Positions 13,601 through 25,100 of a stretch of DNA of 64,000 nt are shown in pieces. Below the pieces are notes generated by a model, which searched no databases, was not told where the DNA came from, and worked only from the letters and a program-made list of their open reading frames with translations. The DNA lies in contig OZ038436.1 of the NCBI GenBank assembly GCA_964036275.1, positions 18,813,904 through 18,877,903 of the forward strand, written 5' to 3'. The DNA is from Litoditis marina. Lineage: Eukaryota > Nematoda > Chromadorea > Rhabditida > Rhabditidae. Numbering within the stretch: the stretch's first letter is position 1; every line of letters starts with the position of its first letter. The translations under genes and the position numbers were made by a program.

Positions 13601-16600
13601 GTGTTTTTGGGCCCCCAAAGAGACATTTTTCGAGTCCGAAATTTTGATTTTCGAGTTTCGCGTTCAAAATTTCGAGTTTTCGAGTTTTGGGAAATTTCGA
13701 GTTTTCGAGTTTTCGAATTTTGGAAAATTTCGAGTTTTCGAGTTTTCGCGTTTTTGGAAAATTTCGAGTTTTCGAGTTTTGAGAAATTTCGAGTTTTCGA
13801 GTTTCGAGTTCGACTCAACTCGAAAATTTTCGAGTTTTTTCGAGTCGAGTGGAGTTTCGAGTTCGACTTTAACAACCCTAGTCGTTATATGATCAACGTA
13901 TCCAAACTGCGGTAATCCTCAGAACGTGTTTACCTATTTCGGAGATTACTTGTTATTTCTAAGTTGTTCATTGTATACGTAATAATCTGGCTACATCACT
14001 GGGTAAGAAGTGTAGGTCAGAATCAGTTGCCTTGACAATTAATCTTCGGTCTAAGAAAGGACTTCCCTCAATCACTTGTTTCAGTCACAACTCATAAATC
14101 CGTATCATGAAATAAGTACCGTGGTTTTATTTAATTAACTTATCTTTCTTTTTTATCTATCACATAGTCTCGAGAGATTGAAATGATGAAGCAATTGAAC
14201 TATTTAGAGAACATATTCAGAATAATTATTCCCCCAGGTGTAACAGAAACAACCCGGAGCAAGGCAATCAGTAATTCATTGTGTGACCTGTTTCTAGATG
14301 AGTTATATGTTATCTAGACCTAGGTAATATGAGCTGAGGGCCACTAAATTTGTTTGAGGACAGAGCATATCTGAACTAATTATTGATTTGAATGCATTCG
14401 CATAACCAGAATAGCTTTCGATTTACGACTACACCACAGCGAGCAAACTACAAACACTGCATAGTAAGGAGTAGAATATAAAAACTAAGTTGAGCAGAGC
14501 AAACGCTATCGAGAGGCTCTGATGACGTACTTGGTTTATCGAAACGTGTAAAACACGTCTGAAAGGGTAACCAAGCAATTGCTATATTCCACATTTTCAC
14601 TGATAGTCAAATTCATAAAATCATTAAGCACGTGAACGACAGACCTGTTGTGTTTTTTCACGTTTCGCGTAAAATTTCGGTAAATTACGTGCATATTGTG
14701 CACTTTTTGCTCGACTAGCTGCACTGGTTAGTTATGCGGTTCTTCAGCTCCTTTTCCACTTGATTGGAGCAATTATGCCGATACATTTGTGGCGAAAGCG
14801 ACGGAAAAAACACGAATTGATTGTCCTTCCATACGGAATTAGATGTGACTCGCCCTCTGCTAGGTAGCTAGATCTAGTTATTATACTCTCTATCAGAGCA
14901 AGTTCCTGTTCAATGGATCTTATAAGTTATTTTCTCACCTACTACAACTACAACATCACTACAACTAACAATACTCACTTTAAGTTCGCGCGCTGTTATC
15001 TGCATCGTGGGATAGTTTGATAATGATGCTCAGATGGTTGAACTTTCATTAACCAAAAGCATTGCTTTGTCGATCTTTCGGAAGCATACTGTACTTTCTG
15101 TAACCAATTCTGTTATCCTGTTTTAATTAGAAGTGTTGAATATTTATTTTTCATACATTTTCCTGCTTTCCGTTATCTTCTTTGTTCCCATGTACGGTGA
15201 GAAAATTGTATAAACAGACGTTAGGATTCGGGATTGACCGATCACCATCCTGTATAAACTTCCCTGAATGTTTCAGACGTCTGAACTTATCTCCTCGTCG
15301 TCGTTATCGGTCCTGCACCTACAATTCCGCCCGCACTGCGAAAGATCTGACTACCGTATCCCTGTTCTGTGATCTACCGTCACAAGCAGCCTACTTCTTC
15401 GACGGAACGAACAGTCTTCCGCCGTTCATACGGTATCTAGATCAAGGAAGAAGACTCTCATCGGCAAGGTTCATTCCTTAATCAAATTGGGGCTTCGGGA
15501 GATGATTGTTCGTAAAATGCAACTTTAGTTAGCTTAGGATAACCGTGATAAAAGTCACGTAAGAAAAGTATTCTGTTAAACACTCAGAAGATATCATATG
15601 AAAACAGTGAACCACGACCAAGAACAACGGTCCCGCACTCTCGAGTACAATTCGTTTAAATCGTTCAATTTTGCAAATTTAATATTTTGTAGTTATTCTC
15701 TTCTTTCTCTCATTGTTTTTAGTTTTTAGGTATATTTTCAATTGCCAATGTGAGAACTCCCGTGTTGAATCGCTAAAAAACATTATATTATATTAAATTA
15801 TACTATATTTCGAGATGACTTATTCACTTACAGTACCCAGTTGGTGGACAGAGAGGCGATGAGTGGCCGGTCCGAGCACAGCAACGGCGTCTCGCCCTCG
15901 ATCACTATTGATGAGCTGGAAACAAAGTGCGACAGCAGGTACAACTATCGATCAAATATGAGTTGTAGTTTGATCTACAAGCAAGACATCCGAATAACAT
16001 CAATGCCCCAATTTCAGACCACAAACATATCAGAACTATACACAGCGGCACTTTGGCCTCCCTCACTTCGGTTGTATTTGCACTTTGATCGCTTCTATCT
16101 CTGGCAATTAATAGAAACCGTGGTGCATTCAGAGTGGGTGATTCCTGAGATCATTTCTTGTATGCTTTCATACTTATTCAGGAGTGACGATGGAACAATG
16201 GAGCTGCCGTACATGGATGATTCTGATGCCACGACTTCGCCGAAAGCGGTTATGGAGTCGTCTTCTTATGGTTTGTTCACAATTTGTGTCAAGATATTTC
16301 TGATCTTTCAAAGTTCGAGCCTGAATCAAATCAGCCAGTTGTTCAGTACCCTGTCCCCTAGGCTATCAATCGTTGAAAACTATGGTTAGAAATTTGTAAG
16401 TTCTAATTCCGGATACAGCACGGATCACAGATAAAAATAGAGTATACAGTAGTACAGAAGTCCAATCGGCATTTACATTCTATGAATACGCTATTTGTCT
16501 TGGTAACAATGTTAAGCTGTGGTTTTGAGTCGACGAAATTTGTGAAGATTATTTGTTTGCCGATATTCTGTCGTACTTATCCAAACTTTTCAGCCGCCTT

Positions 16601-19600
16601 GGTGACGAGGAAGGCAATAGTTCACGAAGAACAAAATGACGTTGCTGAGGAATCAAATTCACTGGAAATCGAAGAAGTTCTCGTGAGAGAGATGACTGAG
16701 TCGGAGCGATGTCCTGCAATAGCCATAGAAGAGGAGGAAGAAATGGTTGCTAAAGTCGAAGAGAAAGTGACGTCATCACAAAACACAGAAGAAGTTGAGG
16801 AAGGGCAGAAAGGAATGCTAATTCAGGTGCATCGGGGTACCTCATTGTAACGTTTAATGTGCTAAACCACACTAACATATGTTTACCGTATGCGTTTTTC
16901 ACTGCTTTTCAGAATATAGTCGGCATACATTAGTTTGTCGTAGGCAGCCATTATTAACTGTTCTTATGATAACTCCTCCTTTAAGGAAAACGGGAGTACG
17001 GTAACTGGGAATGGGACGATTAACAATGCGGCCAGACCTCCAGTACCACCCTGCAATGGAGCCAATGGAGACGAACACAAAAAGGCGCCGGTATGTCATG
17101 ATAGTTTTACCTAGGTTTTATCTGTTGAAAGGTACAGAAATTTGATTTGGTATGAACAAAGAAAATGGTTTAAAAGCTACGGTATGTTTATTAGATGCCG
17201 GTACTACGTTATGGCGCGTAGAACAATTGTGAGTGAAGTGAACATAATCTTGCGACTCTCCATTGTACAACAAGTACTTTTACTAACATAAAACTACTGT
17301 GTGCTCTGTGTACTCATTAGCTGTTACTAATCGGTGACCAGTGACCACATTATAAAACAGAAACACGCAAGATTACAAGCCATGAAAACATTAATTTATT
17401 AATTTAGTAGTTATTTCTAGTGGTTTTGATTTTCTATTTCAATATTATCAGGGTAGCGGTGAATTCACTCGAAAGGCTCAATCGTCGCGAAGAAGACATT
17501 CGGCCATGATTCAGTCACTGGCCGAGGTGTATAGCGAATATGGTGGGTCTCAGTTATAGGAAATGATGAAAGTTTTTTTTTGTAATTTGATCTCGATACA
17601 TACCATAATCTTCGAAGCACGACCAAAAAGTCACGGGATCAAACTACTAACACTGTGGGGATCCGGCAACATATACCGTATAGGGGTATACGGCCTGCGA
17701 AAGAGCAACAGTTTGCAAAACCCGGACACTGTTTTGAACCAGAACTAAATCAAGTGAGAACCAATCAAACTTGTACAATAGTAGTGTTTACGTTTATCAT
17801 GAATGTCTTATTCACAACTTTTTTGTATAAAGTATTTTTTTAGGTGGTTTTAGCACACGTCATCGCTCCTTGAGTCCAATGCCTAACGCAGACATTTTCA
17901 ATAGACGATCACTTCGCAGCCAATGTTCTTCAGGTAAATAATAATTTATACTTATTAAGAAGTCACACATTAAATTAGAAACAAATATACAAAGCATTAA
18001 CTTGTTCTATTTGTTTTTTTATAGAAGAGTAAAGGACCAGACCCGAGCTAAAATTTCGTGTTAAAGTTTTTTTCATCTGTACACAATCTGAGTATCAACA
18101 GTTAACTTACAAACATTTTCGGAAAGTGTATATGTACGCAATTTATGTGAGAGATTGTCTCTGCCCGCAGAAATGTTTATTTTTACTGCGAAACTTACGG
18201 TGGAACGGCTCACACTCGCACGTAAGCGCACGTACAATTGAATACATTTTTGAATTTCGATCCTATTTTTCATTCCTCATACTCTATTATTGCTAGAAAC
18301 TAATCATGTTTTATGTGCTATGAGCTTATTCTGCAGCCGATTTCACGTTGGTGAGTGTCTCCTATCTATTCATTGTCAAATTGTGAAGTTGATCTCACAA
18401 AAAACACCTAAGAACGCGAACGAAGTGTGTATAGAACACCCTACGTTTAGATTAGCTATATACATGAGGCTAATGAATGTAATTCGTTTGCAGTTTGTTA
18501 TATGGAGCTTCACAAATTTATAAGGCGATGAGACTAGCGAAACTCTTCGTAAAAAGAGATTGGCATTCGTTTTCACCCACTTGAAAATGGAATATCATTG
18601 AGTTGAATGTGCACTTATACTCATACTCTATGATATTTCAACCAGTCATTCCAGGTTTCACTGCTTTGAGTCGAGAATCTATTCGACGTCCTTACACGCC
18701 TACACGGAAGTTCCTGAGTGCACGAGAGCCCCGTTCGGTTCGCGCGATGTTCAAGCCTCCCTCGGTTAGTTTGCTTCTTTTGATGTTTCATAGAGACCGT
18801 AGGGACCATAGTAGTCGCCCTGAACACTTGTGTCTGATATCAAATTTCATTAAAAGATAGGTGCGGGGTACAAGTAAGACCTTATTTTATTCCAACGAGG
18901 GATACTGAGACTCTGAGAGAGTTAAAGGAGGACAGAATCGAATGTGCGATTCCATGACACGCGCTCCAATCCAACATTTCATGACACGCGCTCCAATGCG
19001 AATAAACGCACTCCAGTGCGAATATGGCAGAGGCAGACAGTGGCTGACTGTTTTTCAAAATTTTTCTACAATATTCCGTATTTCTTTTAATATTCCGTTT
19101 TTAGTTACGTTTTATTTATGTTTTATGTGTAAGTACGTTGTGAAAGCTTCACCTAGTTGTGCGCACAATGAAAAATAGGTTCTGTCTAACAAAAAACCAG
19201 CTGATTTTCAATTTCGACCTTTTTCGGCGGCAATTTTTGGATTGGTTTGTTCAGATTCTCTCATTTGGTTATGTTTTTCTCCTCTTTTCGTTCCCCTATC
19301 TATTCTCTGCGCTCTAGGTTTTTCACAGTTTTGACAAATACCCATTCAACACTATTTTCAGACTCCATATATAGACGATCGTCCCTCGTGCGAGAATGGA
19401 TTTCGTTTGGGTGTATCGATGTCGGTGCATATTGTTTTTCTCTTCTATATCCCTATCAGGTTAGTTTCAATTGAATGTGTGCCTTCTTTATTTCCGTTTC
19501 TTTTTTCAAAACGAAACTTTGTCCATTTCTGTAGTTTATCTAAAAGAGGAATTTGTATGTATTGTTTTATAATTTCATCCAGAAACTGAGCAAACCTGTC

Positions 19601-20084
19601 AACCGACCCGCCACTAAATCTGACTGGTCCGCGAAAATGACCCCATTTTCAATAAAATCCTATGCAATTATTTTTGTTGATGGAAACTGGTTTCTTTTAA
19701 TAAGTAATTAGTTGTACGACTAGTGTTTTGGACGGTGGCTGTCCGCTAGCACCAATACGGAGCTAATGTGTTCGATGAACCTGTCTTCAGCGGCAATTTC
19801 TTCATCTAACCCTAACTGTTAGTAATGATAACTGTATGTTCACATTTGAGTAAGGAACCCACAACCCATCGGTAAACCAATATGGAAAACCGGTCAATGC
19901 TCCGCCTAACCAAATTCCTGAATTATATGATTCACCAATACCAATATTATATGATTTAGTGGTATGATGTGAAATTAATTTCAGATTATCTCACTATGAA
20001 GTAGAAGAAAAAGGATCCAGCGCTTGGACGTGGAATGAAGCCGATTCCACAGATCGATATTCACCGGACAATTCGCGGCAATGA
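10690..20084 (+). CDS. Unrecognised multi-exon gene: short hydrophobic N-terminus, long Ser/Arg- and Glu-rich protein
   Basis: I do not recognise this protein. Phase-consistent exons: 10690-10823, 11132-11271, 11543-11680, 11943-12016, 12298-12377, 12638-12717, 13083-13201, 15277-15468, 15834-15938, 16182-16270, 16594-16826, 16986-17090, 17452-17542, 17844-17933, 18655-18764 (593 codons), then a tail. The start has a good context (CACCATG) and an in-frame stop three codons upstream. The N-terminus is hydrophobic (MIVLVWSLVSSVVEVA) followed by RRRR, so it is either a signal anchor or an amphipathic helix. The middle has several beta-like stretches. Later exons are Ser/Arg-rich, one is strongly acidic (16594-16826), and the C-terminal part looks disordered with many RS/SP sites. 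The 3' end is unresolved. Exon 19362-19412 can join 19583-19711 in phase (stop 19709-19711). A second coding-like terminal exon, 19985-20084, has a clear stop but needs one more exon to restore phase. Confidence 0.66.
10914..10970 (+). other. Second, diverged copy of the 3' part of exon 1 inside intron 1 of the unknown gene
   Basis: The segment copies about 50 bases of exon 1 (10771-10835) and runs on past its donor. In the exon 1 frame both copies encode F-D/E-D-P-A-N-T-G-x-V-L-x-C. Most differences are at third codon positions (GAC/GAG, GCC/GCA, AAT/AAC, GGC/GGA, GTC/GTG), as if the duplicate had been kept as protein. It has an AG (TTTTTTCGAG) just before the conserved block and a GT (AAA|GTCGGG) after it, and leaves the same phase as exon 1. 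It could be an alternative exon or a decaying duplicate. Confidence 0.6.
10994..11100. repeat. Copy of the TGTAGTTTGATC...CAAACTACAAACAC dispersed element
   Basis: Starts with TTGTAGTTTGATCTC and contains AGCAAACTACAAACACAG, then GTAGAGCAACACAC-TGTATAG. The same order of blocks recurs at 14443, 17578, 22425, 42085, 42262 and 43880. The element ends almost at a splice-acceptor-like site (11106) of the unknown gene. Confidence 0.6.
13412..13880. mobile_element. hAT-type non-autonomous element (469 bp) with 8-bp target duplication
   Basis: The element begins TAGGGTTGTTA and ends TAACAACCCTA, a perfect 11-bp terminal inverted repeat. It is flanked on both sides by GTCGTTAT (13404-13411 and 13881-13888), a perfect 8-bp target-site duplication. 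An 8-bp duplication with TAGGG ends fits the hAT superfamily. The inside consists of two roughly 200-bp direct repeats built from TTTCGAG and TTTTCGAGTTTTGGGAAA units. Each repeat ends in a palindromic GAGTTCGACTCAACTCG block, and a short spacer around 13600-13655 separates them. No transposase frame is present. It lies in the long intron (13202-15276) of the unknown gene. Confidence 0.85.
14443..14530. repeat. Partial copy of the TGTAGTTTGATC-family element
   Basis: Carries the right-hand part of the family: AGCAAACTACAAACACTG, then GGAGTAGAATATA and GAGCAGAGCAAACGCTAT, in the order also seen near 42140-42210. It lies in the 13202-15276 intron of the unknown gene. The rest of that intron shows no supported exon. 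Confidence 0.55.
17578..17725. repeat. Copy of the TGTAGTTTGATC-family element
   Basis: Reads TGTAATTTGATCTCGATACATACCATA, TTCGAAGCACGACCAAAAAGTCACGGGATCAAACTACTAACACTGT (split here into its two blocks), then GGCAACATATACCGTATA and GCGAAAGAGCAAC. The terminal blocks are inverted relative to each other (TTTGATC and GATCAAA). This is one of the most complete copies in the window and is intronic in the unknown gene. Confidence 0.65.
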
Positions 20085-20119
20085 TAGTTTTATGTGAAAT
20101 GTGAGTCAATTCATTACTA

Positions 20120-20310
20120 GTTTAGATCTGGGGACTCTTTCAAGTACACGCACCACTAAGGTTTGACTATACGATGAGAAAGAGTTCGTTTCTAGATTCG
20201 AATACGTGAAAAATAATGATTTTTCATCAAAAGTTGAAATTTTCTTCGTTTTGGGCGAAAAATTAGCCCGTTTTTGGTTTTTTGGCGCTATTCGGACATG
20301 TTTACTGGCG
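20120..20310. repeat. Copy 1 of the ...TTTTTCAYCAAAAGT...AGCCCGTTTTT dispersed repeat
   Basis: Blocks in order: ACCACTAAGGTTTGACTA, ACGTGAAAAATAATGATTTTT, CATCAAAAGTTGAAATTTTC, GGGCGAAAAATTAGCCCGTTTTT, GCGCTATTCGGA. The copy at 21200-21375 has the same order (CACCAAAAGTAGACCGATTTTC, GGCTGAAAAGTAGTCCGTTTT split likewise, GACTATTCGGA). Partial copies occur near 49640-49760 and 57490-57560. Confidence 0.6.
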
Positions 20311-21199
20311 CACAATCGAGTATTATCAAATAATACACGTACATTGCTTTTGCAGTAGTATTTGAGAAACTTTTCACTAGATTTTGTTCGCTCATTATGG
20401 CGATTCTGCAATAAAATACAAAAACGTTGTTTCAGATTTACGTATTTGGAGAGATCAGTTGCCACGCACAACCACGGTTTTCTCTACATAACTACATTTG
20501 CTGCTCGATCGGACTAAAATGATAAAAAGGTAACTTTTGGTTCCGGGGGATAGTTTTATGTACTCAGCTTGAGTATTTTGGTAAACCTCTTTTCATTATA
20601 GTATTGTCGCTTCCCTCAAAGGTTTAGTAAGTAAAAATAGATTTTTTTGTGAGACTATTCATTTACCGATGCAGTTTGATGTTTCGTGTTTTTCGGTTTC
20701 GAATTCACTGGATTATATACAGTTCTTATTTTTCAGGGTTCTGCATTTTACTTGGCTGGGCTATTATTATACTGCCTCGTATTCGAACGACCTCACTTGT
20801 TTCTGTTTCTGTTTACTCTTGAGGTTAGTCCAAATAACATGTTTTATACAGTACTTCTTTCTTAACAGTACTATTTTCATGAAGAATGATTCTGGTTTGT
20901 ATGGCAAATTGAAATTTTGTTTTGAGGCAGCGGGGTCCTTCGTTTGTATCGAAAAAGTAAACACGGTTTGAAAGAAATGGGATAGTTAGAGACAATCGTA
21001 AACACGTAAACTGGACTTCATTTCCTAATTTCGTTCTTTATTACAATGTATTTTACGAACTTACGTGCATGTATTCTAGGGGTCTATTATTCGAGTCACT
21101 GGATGAGCTAGGAGTCTATTTCGGCACATTCATCAGATGATCCTACCACGTGCCAGTAACCATGTTCTATGTCTGGCTACAATCGCTTGTTTTCTTCTC

Positions 21200-21375
21200 T
21201 GAATCTGGTCATACACCAGTGAGGTCCGACTAAGCGACGAAAGGTAATCCGTTTCAGATGTAAACACGTGAAAAATCAGTATTTTTCACCAAAAGTAGAC
21301 CGATTTTCATCTTTTCGGCTGAAAAGTAGTCCGTTTTGCGATTTTTTCTGACTATTCGGAGCACCTTGCTTGTGT
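21200..21375. repeat. Copy 2 of the AGCCCGTTTTT dispersed repeat
   Basis: Contains CCAGTGAGGTCCGACTAAG, ACGTGAAAAATCAGTATTTTT, a CACCAAAAGTAGACCGATTT block, TCGGCTGAAAAGTAGTCCG and CTGACTATTCGGA. It shares block order and spacing with the copy about 1.1 kb upstream. The short frames across it are not supported as genes. Confidence 0.6.
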
Positions 21376-22158
21376 ATGAATCTGGTATTTTTTCTTCGTT
21401 CATGATTGTAACTTGTTTTGTATAATTTTTCATAGTTCATCTGACTGTCTCCTATTCTTACGATGTTACTCTTATTTAGTATTGTGCATTTTAGAAAGAA
21501 TTGACTAGAAATATTCCGACAACCATAGTAATATTTTTGTGTTCTTTTCTTTAGATAATCTTGTAGTGTGACCATTTGCTACGTCTGTGAACGTATTTAG
21601 GCAGTTATAACAGTTTTACTTTGTAATATAAATGCTCTATACCCTCATCTCGGAATTCATTGAAAACAATATTAGTATTCTTGTGCACTTAGGTACAGTA
21701 AACTAACCCCGAAACTAGTTTTTACGTTTTATATGGAAATGACCTTATTCATTATGAAATGCTCTCGTTTTGTTGATGTTAGACAATGAGAGGGTCACAA
21801 ATGATGTTGAGCAATGTAGTTTTTTGCTTCATTGTCTGTTGGTATAAATATTGATTTTGTGTATATGGCAACTAAACTACGGCTGTCACGAAACTTGGCG
21901 CCACTCCAAACCTCCTCTGCGTGTCTGACCTAGATGAAAATTAGGTAAAAATATAAATTAGAGCATTTATAGTTTGTATTTCGGGAAAAGATTCGTATAT
22001 AACAGGTTGCCTTATTTTTTCCTATTATTTGAACATTCAATTCTGCCCCCCTTTAACAACCCGTGGATAGCTTCAAAACTTGTTGCAAAAGCTGTCAGTT
22101 GAGTGAAATCCAGGTGATTTCAACGTCATTAGAAAATATTTCGATCCCGTATTTGCTC

Positions 22159-25100
22159 ATGGAGGTGTAAACTTTTACCGTTCTCAAAATAGTAATCGTA
22201 AAACTTATTCAGATATTGGTGTACGCTGGAGGTCAGAGTAGCTTGTACGATAGGATACGAGAGCATCTGCGAAAACTTCTTCCAAACGATCGATACACCG
22301 TGTTCAATATCTCCCCGGAAGCCATAAAGAAGCAGCCATGGATTGAACCAACCACGGTGGGTTGACTTTATTCTCAGTATAGTGAGGTATCTATGGTACG
22401 GATAGTTTACGGCTGACCATATCTGATCTGTAGTTTGATCCACATGCACATCAGCGATTGCGACTCACGACCAAAATACAAGAGGATCAAATAAAACTGC
22501 AACATGACATATCTGAACAACATCTATCGTTTTGCCCTGCGATTGCCTACGCGAACCGCGAAAACCTTATCTTTATCAAGTTTGGGACCCTTTTTTGAAG
22601 CCCGGCAAGTTAGTTATACGTCTGCGTCTATCAACGTCCTGTGTATGCCTCTTCTTTCCAGGCCTGTTTGATAATCGCGGACACCAAGGACCTTGATGAT
22701 GCTGCCTGGGCCAAAATGCAGGTCTACTTCAATCAGGTTGGAAACTCACCATATACTTATATTGATCATGGTGTTTCTTCTTATTCATGATGTTATGATA
22801 TTATTGTTCCTTATTCAACTTTTTCTAGTCCGGAAAAATGATTTTCGTGTGTCAAAATCGCCTGCTCGCCAGTCTAACTCAGTGTGAGTCTACGAAGAAA
22901 CAGGTAAGTTCTTTCATCGTTCGATCATCCAATATTTTCATAGAAGTAAGTACCTTATTATAACTTTGCATCAAAACAAAAGCGGCATCTTCGAGATTCA
23001 CCCCAAAAAACGTCCGTTTAACGTTCAATGATTTATTTTACAATTGAGCAAAAGGTACAAATGTGTGGTGCGATTCTCATCTGATATTCCGTTTTCAATT
23101 TCGACGGAAACCTGAAAATACTTGGTGCTAAAACTGAGAGAGAATATCCAAACAGAGGTTTCTCGCCGTTTTTAAAGACATTTTTGGACTTCGATACTTT
23201 TCATAATAGATTTTTTCATCAAAATTAGAGCTGTGATCCCCCTGTGATAGAGAATGTGATGTAATTTTGACTCATCTTCAACTAAGACTATCAAGGTGTT
23301 TGTCATCTAGAGAGATATGAAACATTAACTAATGTTATTTAGTGATAACTATCAGTAAAATGATAATTTTGTTCTCTAGATCTTAGTTATGCTAAACAGA
23401 TCTTAAGTTCATCCATATCAAATCATTTGTTCAGTCGGACATTCTCCGGATGGCTTTCGGGTCTCGCGACTCGTCGGTGACCGTTGGAAAGGATTTCGAG
23501 CAGTTTCTGAAGAAGTCACTCAAAAGTTTGAATAAGCAGGGTCAGGTGAGTCGTTATCACGAATAAACAATAAACAGTTGTATCTGGTATTGTTCGTTGA
23601 TCTTGTTTCAGTTCACTCTATCCTATATGGGGCTAGATTATTTAAAATTCAAATAGGCATTCATACCTGAACGCTGAGCCTAATCAACTTCTATTCTCTC
23701 CATTGTGCTCACAACGCTTTCTTTTTTCCTTGCACTGTTCATATATAGATTCCAACAAGATTATGTGATCTTCAGTATTGCACGTAATCGTTATAGGTCA
23801 ATGAGAAGTTCTACTCCAAAGATTTGGCTGGAGGAATGACGTATTCGGTGGTGCTATCCAAGACAAAAGGTGAGTTCGATGTTCTTTGTTTCGATTCCAC
23901 GTTTTATTTTTGTTTTAATTAAAGCATTTATCTGTGTGTGGCATTTATCTTCATCTAATGACCGCTTTAGTGTGAGCTGGCTGATTTATTGTACTATACA
24001 TGATAGTTGGAGTATATCGTTAACTAGAAGTTCATAATGCAGTAAAAAAGATGTGGACCTTCATGGGTATATTTGTGAAGGGCTCATATTAATGTAAAGA
24101 CAATTCATTGGACACGCACGTACAATAATGCTGTTAGTCGCTGCTCGCTGGTTCTATCAGTATTGTTATTAATGACCGGGTCTCATCGCTGTTTCTGTGA
24201 ATTTCTGGTCATGTTTTTGTTTCAGCCCAGTTATAAACTGTCTTTCTTTTGTAGATACCCCGATGTATCTCTACATGGAGAACAGTGCTCATCAGGCCGC
24301 AGCGGTGTTTTCTGACGCCACCTCTGATCAGCTTCTGGCACCCGGTATTCATTCTCTCAGTCTTTAAAATTCAGAGTGACAATCAGCTTAAAACAAAATG
24401 ACTCCATTTTTTTGTTCACATTTTGAATCGAACCAACTTGACTTTCCTTTCATTTGAAAGATTGCGAAGATAAGTCCAACACTTGTTTATGTACAAATGA
24501 ACACGTACTTCTTCCGTTATTTTGCAGTTTCAATATGATGAGGTGTAACTGACTTAAGGTAGCAAGATTCTGTCCGACTCTCTCTCCCGTGTCGGTGTCA
24601 CCATATCAGAGACTGCGCCGGCCAACCTGACAACCGGCTACATGATGGCTCAAGAAGATACCATCCTGAAGGATTTGATGGTGAGCACTTTTTTCTATTG
24701 TTTCTATTTCTATTTGAGAAACGGAGAAATGTGATTCTGTTCTTCGAATATAAAATATTAGTTTCTTTCGTACACTGGTACTGGCTAGTTCAATAATAAA
24801 TATTCAGAATACATTCACAATTGCGTCGTATACCTTACGGTAATAGTAAATTAAAGCTAATGTTCGAGGATATTTATTAATATTATATTTCAAAAATGTA
24901 GTAAGGGAACACTAGCAATATGTAGTTATTGAACCTGAACGATGAATTTGTGTACAGGGAGTCCGCTATGGCGAGGAAATAGGAATATCTCCCAAACTGT
25001 TTCTGCGAACATCAGAGCGGGTGGCAGAAGATGGAATACCGACTGCCAGCAGGGACCTGTTACCGGTCGAGGTCGCATCTCGGTTGGTTACTTTTTAATA

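Larger units (their letters stand above)
20085..22158. other. Intergenic spacer between the unknown gene and the biotin ligase gene
   Basis: About 2 kb with no supported exon. It contains two copies of a dispersed repeat (about 20120-20310 and 21200-21375). A splice-acceptor-like ATTAG at 22128-22132 lies 26 bases before the proposed start of the ligase gene. The short frames in the spacer have no family resemblance. Confidence 0.55.

Noticed and set aside
13353..13915. Long overlapping open frames rich in FEFSSFGKFRV on one strand and KTRKLENSK on the other
   Set aside because: They are translations of the TTTCGAG repeat units within the hAT-like element. There is no splice context and no real protein.
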